The notes beneath the pieces were generated by a model. The model worked only from the letters and a program-made list of their open reading frames with translations, did not search any database and was not told where the DNA came from. Both the position numbers and the translations under genes were made by a program. From assembly GCA_013396525.1 (NCBI GenBank), contig VWYX01000890.1, forward strand, positions 186,001-250,000: a DNA stretch of 64,000 nucleotides, written 5' to 3'. Source of the stretch: Chaetorhynchus papuensis (Eukaryota; Chordata; Aves; Passeriformes; Rhipiduridae). Positions 49,701-60,657 of this stretch are shown here, piece by piece. The stretch's first letter is position 1. The number at the start of each line of letters is the position of its first letter.

Positions 49701-52700
49701 GGTTTTGTCTCTCTTCTCTGTACATGGCTACCAATTTTCTGGAAACTGTCACACTCAGCATTAGTACCCTGACTTCTGTCCCTTTGTCAAACTCCAGAAA
49801 CCAGCCACTATTTCAAGTCATAGGATTGCTGGGTGGGGACAGAATCACGGCAGAAAACAAAGAGGGACCCCACTCCTTCAGCTCCAGCAATGCAGAAATC
49901 CAGCTCTAGCTAAAGCATAGCCCAAGTCAGATAGAATCTCATGGGCCAGGTTCTCCCTGAAAGCTGTATGTTGGGAATGGAGCATGCATGGTAAGAAGTC
50001 TCTTGGTCTTTTCTCACTCTGTTGCATTTCCTTTGCACTGTCCATGCAATGCCAGGGCCTGCCACACTGGATTGTAGACACAAAATTTACTTCTACAGTA
50101 TTGATGCTAAAGACTGATTTTTTCCAAAGCAGCCTGAAGGATTTACACGAACAGCTAGTAATGTAGTTATCCAGTTAGAGCTTCTACCCCGTACCTAGAT
50201 ACTTGAAGCTATCAGTACATGGCATTTTCTAGTGTCAAGCAAGGCATCACTACTTCAATGATGCCTAAAGGTCTATGTTGTCTGGTGACAGTTTCCCACC
50301 CTAAATTGGTTTCTGGGGCACCAGGAAAGAATATGGGAAGGATTCAGAGTGCACCATCAGCACCACCTTCTTGCCTTTATATATTTTGAAACAAATATTC
50401 AGATACCACAGAGTCAGGGCTAACAAGTACTATGAAGTTCCTACTAAGCAATCATCACGCTTCACTTCATCCTGGACTCCTGGCTTTAAGATATTCCCAA
50501 ATGCAATGCAATAACAGAGCAAAAACAATAATCAATTACTAACTATCTAAATTTTTGAAAAAAATTACAAGGTTTAGATACAACTTACCATGCCTTTGCA
50601 AAATAAACTCATTTGCCTCGACATATTCAGACTGTTGTGACCCAACAACAGCTTTAACTTGAAGCCAGTGAGATAAATAAGGGTCACATATTTCCTCTGA
50701 GAGATCACAAAAATGAGCTGAAGTGTTCAAACAGGTTGAGACGTTCTTATAGTAACCTAAACTGTAAAACAGATCAAGTAATAGTAAACACAACTTCAAC
50801 TGCACAGTTCTGTACAATACACTGCCTGTAACAAAAAACTGTGAGGGTGGCCAGGACCCGTGAGGGCACAGATTACCCAGGGAGGTTGTGGAGTCGCCTC
50901 CCTTAGGGATATTCAAAAGCCAACTAGACATAGTTTTGGATGACCTGCTCAAGCAAGGGGTTTGAACCAGATGACTCCAGAGATCCCTGCCAACCTCAAC
51001 CATCCTGTTACTCAACAAATTTTGCCTTAATTTACACTCGGGCAACCTTCACCCTACATGACTTCACTACATAGAAACAAAAGAATTTACCACGGACTGG
51101 CTGCTTTTATATGCTTCTACAGAAATCAGGCATAGGAAATAACAAAATAGTGAGAACTTACTTGTAAGGCTTGATTTCCACAATAAAACGAGGTGTTTCA
51201 GACACAGGTGGGTACTGCCAATGCACAACTGTTTTGAAATTTTCGGATGTTACTACAATCTCTGTTGGTGAAGGCACTAGAAGAAAGAGAACAATTGCAC
51301 TTTGATAAACAGACCTTTGCAAACACAAGAACAGCCAAATGTACTTCTCAAGTATTTGGAAAAGGCAACACGTTAGACATAAAGGTCACAAATACTTGCC
51401 CCAAATGAGCTAGTCTGTCACCAGTACAGACACCTATGAGCCCTGTAACCTGATTTATTATTCATCTCTCCTTCAGAGACAGCTTTTGTCCTCTGCAACA
51501 ACGTCAGATAACCCATGCTCACTGAAAGCAAGTCCATCAGACAGCCCATATCAGGTCCATAGGCAGTGATGATTATACCCCTGTGTTGGTCTTTTACAGA
51601 TGTACCAGCAAGACAGATAGTAAGACTTTACTCAAGTTAGAGGAGATTAGCTCAGTTCCTGTAGATTTCTCTTGCTGTTCATAAATGGAATTGGAATAGG
51701 TGGGGTGGGAGATGGTACCACAGCTGGAGTTTCAAGGCCAAAATACAACAGGCCTGCTAGGGAAAGCCCAGATTCCGCATGGATTTCTAACAGTGATACC
51801 TCTACCACTTCAGCAGTATTTTCAGTAATCTGTGTGACCAAAATAAACATTTGTAAGGAATTTGAACAGTGAAGCTATAATGTAGTTCCATATACATATA
51901 TATCAGAGGTAATGTAGTAAAGCAATACAAAAATAAGATGCAACACTGACGGTTTTCCATGTTCAACAAGTATCTGTTTTAAGCAGCACCTGCAACAGGG
52001 ATATCAAGGGAGCAGCTGCAGTGGAAGGAAAATTACAGGATCCTGTAACTGTTGAAGGCTGCCACGTGACACTCAGGAAGAGAAGTAAATTAAGGTCACT
52101 CAACCGCATTTAACTGCTACAACTCAGCTTTTCAATGTCTGCTTTGGCACCCGTAGTATTCTCAATGTAGCTTTTACAAAATGTTGAGGGAACTCATACT
52201 TGACCTGCTCTACACTGCTCTTTGTTCACGAAACAAGTACTGGAACTTCACTCTGTGATATATTTGGGGAAAGTAAACAATTTTCACATCCTGAGAACAA
52301 GACCACAGATATAACACATTATTGAAAGTAATACGCAGAGGCTGAGATACGCTATTGACCACAAAGGTTTGATACATGAAACATAGATCACTCTGCAAAT
52401 GGTTCTGTGGTTTATGTTCTAATACATACAAGAGTGGTATTTCAGCTATTGGAAAAAAAGGAACATAAACATCAAATTCACAACCACAAGAAAAAAAAGG
52501 TGACAAGTTGACAGAAGAGGTGTCAAGCACACAGATGGGCCAAAGCACACAAACACTACTTCAAATATGCAGTTTTAAGGCACAGTGTAGCTAGCCTTAG
52601 AAAATTTTAACTTTTGTGTACTATTATACAAAAAAACCTGCTTAACAGATAAGGTTGACCACAGAGCGCTGAAGGAAATAGTAAATGTTACAGTAGGATC

Positions 52701-55700
52701 CCTCCATCACCTGCCTAAGGTTTGGGGAGGTCCCTGCTGACTGGAAGCCAGCCACTATTCCACTTTACAAGAAGGGCATGAGGAAAGACCCAGGAAACCA
52801 GACCTGTTAGCTTAACCTCAGCACCTGGAGAAATGATGGAGAAGATCACACCAGGTGCTCTTGAAAGACATTGAAAGAACAATACTATCACCAGGAACAG
52901 TCAACAGGAATTCACAAAGTGAAAGTCCTGTTTAACTGGTTTATTAATTTATCAGTTAATCATACCTAGTGGATGAAGGGAAGGCAGTGGATGTACTTTT
53001 TCTGGATTTTAGTACAGCTTTTGACACTGTCCCTCACTGTGTCCTTCTGAACAAGTTGGCACATGCAGGTTCACAGTGCACTGAGTACAGAACTGGCTGA
53101 AGGGCAGAGCTCAAAGGGTTGCTGTGAATGGGGCTGCCCCTGGCTGGGGACCAGCAGTGTTCCCTAGGGCCCGTTCTGTTCAGTATTTTTACCAATGATC
53201 TGGGTGCAGGAGTTGAATGCACCTTGGGCCAATTTGCCAATGATCCTGAGGTGCTGCCTACCGTCTCAAGGCATTCGAGGCCCTGCAGAGGGAGCTAAAC
53301 AAATGGTCTTTGTTGTGTAGCTCACAGCCCCTTTACTGAGGCTGGCTATCTGATTTCTAATGGTTTCTTCTCCAGACAGTCCAGAGACAGTGCCTGGGGA
53401 AGCTGCAGTCCCATTTCACTCCAGCATCAAGAGTGCAGACCACAGAGAACACTGCAGATTTTTAAAGTGCTCATGTCTAATTTTTAGAGGCGCCATTTCT
53501 GCATATTGCCAGTTAAAAGGCCATAATACTTTATGTGAACACTGTTTTACCTAACCCATAATGAAGCATTCATTTTTCTAAACATTTTATACCACATTCT
53601 ATGTTGTTCTGCAGGCGTAAGTGGAAGATGACAACAGCAGTTAGTGCCACAAATGTAACTGTTAAAACATAAAACTCCTTTTAATTTATAATAAACATAA
53701 ATGCAGCATCACTCAAGGTGCAAATTCAAACAGTGAGACAGCAAGCATGGAAACAGAGAAGAAAACCAACCAGCAATTCATGTTGTAATGCATGACACAG
53801 AAAACTCAACAAGTTCTAGCTTGCCTCCAGTTCAAACAAAGCTGATTCCCATCTGCAGTTCACCTTGCCTTGTAAGACAGGAATACTGGCTGATGAGAAG
53901 CCAACAGAGAACAGCAAGATCAATTTTTGAAATGTGTACCTGTATCGTAAAACAACATAAAAGGAACTTCAGAAAGCAGCTCTACATCCATAGAACAAAG
54001 GGCAAAGGTAGGCCAATCAGATACACCTTTTTTAAGCGTGCCAGGAGAAACTAAACATGCCTGTATTTTGAGGATAAAGAACTGGAATTTTGGAAAGCAA
54101 AGGTAGGACTAAGAGAGGGGTAAAAGCAAAGACAAGCATGACCACAGGGTGACCTGGAAGTTAGCATTTAACAGAGAACAGACATGGGAATACAACCACA
54201 CAGTTTATCTCAGGAAACTCACACCTGCATCAGTTTATAACTTGGACAGAAATGTATTAGTTTGTCCACATGCAAACAACCCAAACTATTGCTGCCATAC
54301 TGATGGCAAAGATCTCATCAGGTGTGACTACTGTGGGACATGGATGTGCATATACAAAATCAAATACCTTCTCAATGTACAATTATCTTAACTAATGTAT
54401 TTAAGATTTAGTAGACATTTACATCTTCAGCAAACTTGCAGAGCAGACAGGAAAGAAATACATGTGGGACGAAATTAAAAGCCAAACTCCACTGAAAGAC
54501 TTGTTTTACTGCAAGTATCTGCTGCTGCTTGATTTCAGGCTGCTAAGAAATAGAGATGTTGGGTCAGTTTGGAGGGTTTTTTTCCAGAGTAACATAAACA
54601 AGTGTACCTAGTTGTGTTTTCTAAGACTAAGATAAATAATTATTAGAACTAATCCACTACTTGCACACAATATATGATGCAGTTCTGCTTCAAAAGTGTA
54701 CACTATCAAGGCAGAAAATGCTTGTTTTTACCCACAAGACAGGGACTTGTGAAGAACAAGTCTAACTTCTCTTGTTTTATACGTTTACTTCACCGAGTCA
54801 AAAACACCCAGTGCACAACTCTCTCAAATTTCAGCAGGGTCAGACATATGCAAACCATACAGACTTCTTTACCAGCTTGAAACCTGACATTCTTGTTCAC
54901 TATGTAATGGTTCCTGAAGAATACCTGAAAGTACTTATGAAACACAAGTTTGAAGCAGCCATATACTCAACAAAATCTATTTTTAAAGCATCTACAGAAG
55001 GACTTAATATTTCGTATATATGTACTTAATATTTTGTATATATGTAGGTGTCCAACCTGTTCACTGAGCCTCAGCAATGCATTGCCTAGAGCAAAAATTA
55101 ATTCAGTGAACTGGACATTTCCAAGATGTAAAAATGAGACAGCCTTCAAGCTGATACTTGTATCTTGTGCAACACTGAAGTTCCTTCCCTCATTCTGGCA
55201 TTACTATATACACAGAAGGCGGATTTGTCACCACTGCTCACGCAAGTGGAATTCAGCTGAAGTGCAATAACACACGTAACAGAACAGGGCCTGATGAATC
55301 CACAACGCAGAGTTTATGGTACAGCTATCTGAGACAACAGAGGCCCTAAAAGCCATAAAAGTTCCTTCAACTCATATGTGCCGTTAAAACATCATTTAGG
55401 CACCGAAATACAGACTGAAAGCACAAACCGAAAGCTTGAAAAGACAAACTGTGCAAGAATAACACATAAAAATGTATTTTGAAAGTCTGTTCCTGTTTTG
55501 GATTTCCATTAAAAACAAACAAATCCTTATAATCCCCAAGTGATACATCAGAGGAAAACCCTTATAAGTCACTTCAACAGGCCAAGAGGGACAACAGCTT
55601 GAACTTTGCTACAGAATCATGGTTAACTCATCACTTAAAGACAGACAGCTGCAATAGTAACGAATCGGTCCTTTCTGGGTCCCTGACTGGGAGAAATGTG

Positions 55701-58700
55701 CTTTCTTTGTGCCAGTCCTGTGCTCTACCTACAGTTGCTTCAGTTCATAGATTCACAGAATATCCTGAGTTGGAAGGGACCCACAAGGATCACTGAGTCC
55801 AACTCTTACATAAATGGCCCATACAGGGACCTGAGCTCACACATCCCCTTTAACTGCACCCAGAAAGGGCAGCAGTTCTGATGACTTCACAAATGTAAAA
55901 AAGTCACTCTCCTTAGCTTTCATTGCCAATGAAAATGAAGACAAAGGAAAAAAGATCAGACAAATTTGCACTACCTTTGAATGCTTCTGCAGGCCTTTGC
56001 AGCCATATGCACTGAAAAAAAAACCCAAACAGAAAAAAAGGTGGCAAAAAGGCAACAAATACTGTGAAAAACGGATTCAGAAGGCAGCAAGTCAATGCTA
56101 AGGATGAAAAATAACACATAAAAAGAATTTAGTCTCTGCTAACTTGGGATTCAAAGGGTTTGAGATAATGACAGATTTGACGGGGATGCACTAGACTGAA
56201 TTTACAGCTGTTAGTGCTGTTTAGCTAGTAATGAGCAGGCTCCTGTGCTTGCCCCGGGGCTCGCTTTCCTGACTGTATATTCAAGTCCAGTGCTCGCTGC
56301 TTTCACTGCTTTCTGTACTGCTTATCACCTCACCGTGTGGTGTGCCTGGGAGCATTCTGATAACAGCCATGGCGATGCACATGGGCTGGCAGGTTGCCAG
56401 GGTTTTTCTGCTTTCTGTGTTGTATACACTCGGGACATAAAGTGGGGGGAAGGAGGAGGAAGTGTGGGACATTTGAAGTGATGGTGTTTGTCTTCCCAAG
56501 TAACCCTCACCCGTGATGGGGCCCTGCTCTCCCGGAGATGGCTGAACATCTGCCTGGCCATGGGAAGCAGTGAATTAATTCCTTGTTTTGCTTTGCTTAT
56601 GTGCATGGCTTTTGCTTCCTCTATTAAACTGTCTTTATCTCAATCCACGAGTTCTCCAGCTTTTACCCTTCTGATTCTCTCCCCAATCCTGCTGGTAGTG
56701 AACAAGCAGCTGCGTGGGGCTTGGTTAAACCATGACAAATGGGCCTCCTAACCACTTATATCCTCACTTCAATCTACTCTAAATCAAACAAAATTGGCCT
56801 GCACTAAAGCAGAGTTCAGCCATCTGGGGGCTAGAGGAGAGCTAGGAGCACTGCCCAGCACCACAGGACAGAATCTGAGCAGGAAGAGGTCACTGCTCAC
56901 CACAGGCTGCAGGAGCACCAAGCACGTGCCTTGGGGAGAAATGGGAATGTCTGCCGGAGCAGTGGCTCTGCCTTCTGCTGCCAAGGTAGCACACCTGGGT
57001 TAGCATGCCCCCCTCTCTGTGCACTTCTGGCAGGCCAGGCACTAAACAGCTCCTGCTCCTATCAGACTGCTGGAGGGGAGCTGCCTGCTGGCTGGGAGCT
57101 TGGCAGGCTGGCAAGCACCAAGGAGCAAGGTAATAAAGAAATTTTGCGCCTGCTACCTGACTGGCTTTCTTTTAAGTGGCAGCAGCCACATGGCCTACGT
57201 GAAAATGCTTGCATGTGCTTGCCTTCACCCATGTTTATTTATCCCAGGATGTGCATTTCTCTAGTAATGCCACTCCCATACCTGGATGGTACTTCCTTAA
57301 AAAATTTACTACAAACAAGCTAAAATTAACGCACGTAACAGCCATTTATGTAGAAGGTACTACCAGAAGTTCTCAAAAGACCTCAAATTCATAAATGAAC
57401 TAGTTTACAAATGAAGTGAGTACCATGACTGGGGTAAATTTAAAGCTATTAATTTTTGAAATATTTACTGAAATTAACTTAAATGATTTCCTAACTATCA
57501 TGAATAAACATTACACACAGTATATAGAACATTTTGACAACTTCTATTAACAACAGAATTATATTTTCTCAGGGCTCAGAGGTTTGACATTGTTCTGCGG
57601 AAGTTTTAAAATCACTGTTTATGATAAAAATTTCCACAAGGTTGTAATTTGTAGTAACAGGAGAGGAAGACTGAGATTACCATCTTGAGGAAAACCACAG
57701 TAAGTTGCACAAGATGGACACTTAAAAAACCTGATGTAATAATACAAGCTAAATACTGTTTTATCTATTTTATGACTGTTCTTCCATTTTGTCATAGACA
57801 TGATGTAATAGATGATATCTAAATACAGCACTTTCTACCACCTAATGTGTTTTTGTTTGCTGCTCATCAACTGCTATGAATGCCAGTAATCTGAACCATA
57901 AAAGAACAACTCAAGACCACCATGATTAGCCCATACAACAGGAAGTCAGCTGCATAAATGAACTACACACATCCTTGGAAATCTGGCTTCCTATGTGCAG
58001 TAAGCACCTGAACTGCTACCACAGCCTCTAAATCTTCTTCACCTTGACCACAGACCTTGTCTTCCATGATACTAAAATAAAGACTGAGAGTTCCCATCAA
58101 AAGTGCCCAGCTCCTCTGACTGAGGAATCAGAGGCCTATCAATGCAGGCACATCAGGCACTCAGCTGCAGGAAATGCAGGAGGTGTTCTAACTGCTGCTG
58201 GGTTGTCTGGCTTCATTCCTTTTCTAAGGAAAATGGTGTCCTGCAATGAAAGATCATGACTGAGCATTTCCTCATTACACACTTAGTCTTGATATATGTA
58301 TTATACTACTGGCACACTGAAAGCCCTACAAGACTTTAGGAAAAAAAAATAATCATGCAATTGTTGCCATGGAAATTCTGGACCCCTCAGGACAAGAAAG
58401 ATACGGAGTTTGTGGAGCAGGTCCAGCAGAGAGCGACAAAACTGATCAATGAATTGGGGCATCTTTGTTATAAGGAAAGACTGAGGGAGCTGGGCCTGTT
58501 CAGTCTCAAGAGATGACTGAGAGGGGACCTCATCAATGTCTACAAGTATCTGAAAGAGGAGTGCCAGTAAGTCTCTGGTGCCAAGAAACAGAACGAGAGG
58601 CAGTGGGCAGAAACCAGTGCACAAGAAATGCCACCTGAATATGAGGAAGAACTTCTTTACTATGTGAGTGACCAAGCACTGGAATAGACTGCCCAGAGAG

Positions 58701-60657
58701 GCTGTGGAGTCTTCCTCATGGGAAATAATCAAGAACCACCTGGATGCAATCCTGTGCCATGTGTTTTAGGATGCCCATGATTGAGCAGGAAAGTTGGACC
58801 AGATGACCCACTGTGGTCCCTTCCAGCCTGACTGATCCTGCTATTCTGTATATGAAAGCATTACAAATATGCTTTGGACTTCCCCTTCTACCTTAATTCT
58901 TCCCCTGTAAGTCAGCCATCTGCTTGCATCAATATTATAATGAAGTAAGGACATGTTATTAGTCATTACATATAAAACCAGCATTTTCATTCAACTAATA
59001 CACAGCAATGTCAATTAGAATTCCCTTCATGATGCTTTTGTTCACTAAAACCATACATTTTTACTTATATGATGAAGTCTCTGAAGGGCACCGTTATAGC
59101 GGCTGTGACCAAGCTGAGTGCAAAACCAAGAAAATGCTGCTTGTGTTTTCAAAACCTAACTCAAAAATACATTCTGCTCCTTTGAGCTGAGGGTTTGCTG
59201 CTGCACTCGCATGCAGAAAAATGAGCTTTCTGTTTCTGGGCAGCTTACTACATTATCTACACCAGAGCACTGCTCTCTACTCTTACACAGATAACTGTTA
59301 TACTGGACTAGGCTAGATTATAGCAGGTTTATTTGACAAGTGATTTATTGGTATTGTGGTTTTTTTACCCTAAAAATGCTTAATAAAATGTAGAAGTGGC
59401 ATGTTTTACTAGCCATAAAAGCATGCCCTTAAAAGAGAGTAAGTCAGACCACACAAGACAATATTTAACATATCCACACAAGACAATATTTAACATATCA
59501 AGTCACCTCACTGATCAAATGTGGCAAAAAGATACTTTCCTTAGGTTAACCAGTTACAGTCAGACAACAAGTCAAACTGGATATTCAAAATGCAAACTAT
59601 TAACGAATGCAAGCAGACTGTCATTTTTAGCACTGCTAGTCCATATCAGACAAACCTAAGCAGACTTCCAAAGTATGGTTTGGCCTGTCCTCAGGGGCAA
59701 TCAAGTTCAGTCACTCCACCTGGGCATGGATCTAAACTCTAGGAAATCTCCACCTGCAGAATCCAAGGAGCATGGGCACACAGCCAGCTCTCAGTAGTCT
59801 CAATAAAAATTAAATGCATGTTCCCTTTTGACAGCACTCTCTGTTTTTAATGAACTGTTCCAGTCCGAAGTGAAACTTGTAAACCTGACTATTTCTTTCG
59901 TAATTTACTTGCCACAGCTCTGTGCAAACAGAGACACAACACTGTACTTCGCTGGCAAGCAACCTCTCCTCCCCAGCAGCGCCCGGCCAAAATATGCGTG
60001 TTCCAGGCCGTGCACCCGGTACCTTCCTTGCACTCGCCCGTCCCGTGCTCCCCATTTTCGCACTGAAACTCCCAGTTTCTCTACTTCTGTGGACATACAA
60101 AGTCCTAAAGCACAGCGGAGCAGGCCTGTCCGATGCACACGCCGCTGCTGCCCTGCGTGCCAAGCTGTGCAAACACCCGAGATGAAGGCTGATGTCACCA
60201 GCGCGCCGCCGGTGCGCGCCGCGAGACGGCCTCCGCGGCCAGGCTGAACCGCGCACCGGGGAGAGCTCTGCCGCGGCCGGGGCGCCTCGGCGGGACGACA
60301 CGGCACAGCCCCGGGGAGCGGGGGCTCCTCCCCGCCACCGCCCGGCCGCTCGCACTGCCCCGCCGGCTCCCTGCGCCCGCAGCGGCCGGCGGCAGCGATG
60401 CGGGGCCGGCGGCCCCACCGGCGGTGCTTGGTCACGGAGCACTCCGGGGCAGGGCGAGGCACGGCCGGTACCGCCGCCCCTCAGGTGACCCGTGCTGCCC
60501 CTCAGTCGGTCGGCCTGCCCCGGCCTCCCCATCCCGTCCCGTCCCGTCCCGTCCCGCCCCACCCGTTACCTGCGGGCGGCTGCTCCCCCTGGGAAGCCGC
60601 GCTCCGGCGCGGCGCCAACAGCGCCGCGAGAGCCAGGAGGGACAGCGGCACCCACAT
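40226..60657 (-). CDS. IFNGR1: Interferon gamma receptor 1, seven coding exons
   Basis: Ligand-binding chain of the type II interferon receptor. It pairs with IFNGR2 and signals through JAK1 and STAT1. Seven exons join in frame (phases 1, 2, 1, 0, 1, 0) into 437 aa. Residues 1 to about 22 are a signal peptide. Two fibronectin-III domains cover about 31-126 and 127-231; matching stretches are VPSPTEIVV, VHWQYPP, NEFILQRHGKIGPPKLNLS and YCVSAEG. N-glycosylation sequons are N74, N80, N134, N183 and N197. A membrane helix spans about 236-255. LPKSL (267-271) is the JAK1-docking motif, and YDKPH (410-414) the STAT1-docking motif. The protein ends at YRPTE; the human protein continues a few residues further. 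The cytoplasmic tail, about 180 aa, is shorter than the human one (about 220). An in-frame ATG 13 codons upstream (60696) is an alternative start, but 60657 has G at -3 and places the signal peptide at the N-terminus. Confidence 0.96.
44971..45165 (-). mobile_element. CR1 LINE fragment in IFNGR1 intron 6
   Basis: GAATATCCTGATTTGGAAAG, then GGACCCACAAGAATCA, is the CR1 3' end in reverse. The 5' part has CTTCTTGAACAGG and AGTGACCACTTCCC. Confidence 0.88.
46425..46685 (+). mobile_element. CR1 LINE fragment in IFNGR1 intron 6
   Basis: CTGTGGAGTCTCCTTCCTTG, then CAAAAGCCAACTGGATA, and a 3' end GTGATTCTGTGG are typical of CR1 in plus orientation, antisense to the gene. Confidence 0.88.
46954..47069 (-). 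CDS. IFNGR1: IFNGR1 coding exon 6 (transmembrane helix and JAK1 site)
   Basis: Encodes residues 233-271. A hydrophobic helix (about 236-255) is followed by the basic stop-transfer run KKLRKR and then LPKSL, the known JAK1-docking motif. The acceptor is CTTCCTAG and the donor TTG|GTAAGT, phase 0. Confidence 0.96.
48106..48277 (-). CDS. IFNGR1: IFNGR1 coding exon 5 (domain 2, second half)
   Basis: Encodes residues 176-233 (TEKLYEDNCTMHKC to VPLKQTL). The acceptor is T7GCAG and the donor A|GTAAGA, phase 1. YCVSAEG is invariant in the family. Sequons are N183 and N197. Confidence 0.95.
48967..49115 (-). CDS. IFNGR1: IFNGR1 coding exon 4 (domain 2, first half)
   Basis: Encodes residues 126-175 (GKIGPPKLNLS to ARDSKNE). 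The acceptor is TGTTGCAG and the donor GAG|GTAAGT, phase 0. GKIGPPKL is shared exactly with mammals; the rest of the exon is more diverged. Confidence 0.96.
49301..49352. repeat. TTAA-rich imperfect repeat in IFNGR1 intron 3
   Basis: Interwoven ATTAACTAATTAAC-type units, largely self-complementary. Confidence 0.7.
50589..50761 (-). CDS. IFNGR1: IFNGR1 coding exon 3 (domain 1, second half)
   Basis: Encodes residues 68-126 (NLGYYKNVSTC to LQRHG). The acceptor is GTTTTACAG and the donor G|GTAAGT, phase 1. It carries sequons N74 and N80, four cysteines, and the WLQVKAVVGSQQSEY strand that matches the human WVRVKARVGQKESAY. Confidence 0.96.
50818..51013 (+). mobile_element. CR1 LINE fragment in IFNGR1 intron 2
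   Basis: GGAGGTTGTGGAGTCGCCTC, then AAAAGCCAACTAGACATAG, and ATCCCTGCCAACCTCAACC are CR1 3' sequence in plus orientation. The edge lies only about 60 bases upstream of the exon 3 acceptor. Confidence 0.88.
51162..51276 (-). CDS. IFNGR1: IFNGR1 coding exon 2 (domain 1, first half)
   Basis: Encodes residues 30-68 (VPSPTEIVVTSENFKT to FIVEIKPYN). The acceptor TTCTTCTAG has a strong pyrimidine tract and the donor is AA|GTAAGT, phase 2. The VPSPT start and the HWQYPP segment correspond to VPTPT and YWEYQ in the human protein. Confidence 0.96.
52670..53315 (+). mobile_element. CR1 LINE fragment with reverse-transcriptase remnant, IFNGR1 intron 1
   Basis: Plus-strand CR1 ORF2 sequence broken by stops and frameshifts. 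Recognisable peptides are VLFLDFSTAFDTVPH and GPVLFSIFTNDL. The catalytic FADD box reads FAND, so the copy is dead. Confidence 0.9.
55002..55045. repeat. 22-bp tandem duplication
   Basis: Two units of ACTTAATATTTCGTATATATGT type that differ at one base. Confidence 0.85.
55745..55855 (-). mobile_element. CR1 LINE fragment in IFNGR1 intron 1
   Basis: CACAGAATATCCTGAGTTGG, then AAGGGACCCACAAGGATCAC, is a clean CR1 3' end in minus orientation. ATAAATGGCCCATACAGGGA links it to the copy at 13062. Confidence 0.92.
56205..56741 (+). mobile_element. Endogenous retroviral LTR (solo or fragment) in IFNGR1 intron 1
   Basis: The right end (TTGGTTAAACCATGACA, ending in CA), the poly(A)-signal region CTATTAAACTGTCTTTATCT and ACCCTTCTGATTCTCTCCCC are hallmarks of a widespread avian LTR. 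No retroviral coding sequence is next to it, so it looks like a solo LTR or remnant. The left edge is approximate. It is antisense to IFNGR1. Confidence 0.82.
58358..58850 (+). mobile_element. CR1 LINE fragment in IFNGR1 intron 1
   Basis: GGAGCAGGTCCAGCAGAGAG, then GAGCTGGGCCTGTTCAGTCT, then ATGAGGAAGAACTTCTTTAC are standard CR1 3' ORF2 and UTR sequence in plus orientation, ending GCTATTCTGTA. ORFs on either strand here derive from the repeat. Confidence 0.93.
59449..59498. repeat. Perfect 25-bp tandem duplication
   Basis: Two identical 25-base units, each starting CCACACAAGACAATATT, back to back in IFNGR1 intron 1. Confidence 0.95.
60532..60556. repeat. Pentanucleotide microsatellite (TCCCG)5
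   Basis: Five perfect copies of TCCCG, 13 bases inside intron 1 from the IFNGR1 exon 1 donor. On the transcribed strand it reads as GGGAC repeats, continuing into further G-rich sequence. Confidence 0.9.
60570..60657 (-). CDS. IFNGR1: IFNGR1 coding exon 1 (signal peptide)
   Basis: Encodes residues 1-29 plus one base of V30: MWVPLSLLALAALLAP, then the short linker SAASQGEQPPA. The donor is G|GTAACG, phase 1. The exon lies in a CpG island. The upstream ATG at 60696 would add MSGAAFGRSPPGA ahead of the hydrophobic core, with T at -3, so I preferred the second ATG. Confidence 0.85.

Noticed and set aside
52670..53315. Reverse-transcriptase-like coding sequence as a possible gene
   Set aside because: It is a CR1 remnant with stops, frameshifts and a mutated catalytic box.
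59810..60562. 250-codon minus-strand ORF running from the CpG island into IFNGR1 intron 1
   Set aside because: It starts in the GGGAC microsatellite, is low-complexity Arg/Gly/Pro-rich in its first half, and lies downstream of the exon 1 donor in a different frame. GC-rich DNA has few stop codons, which explains its length.
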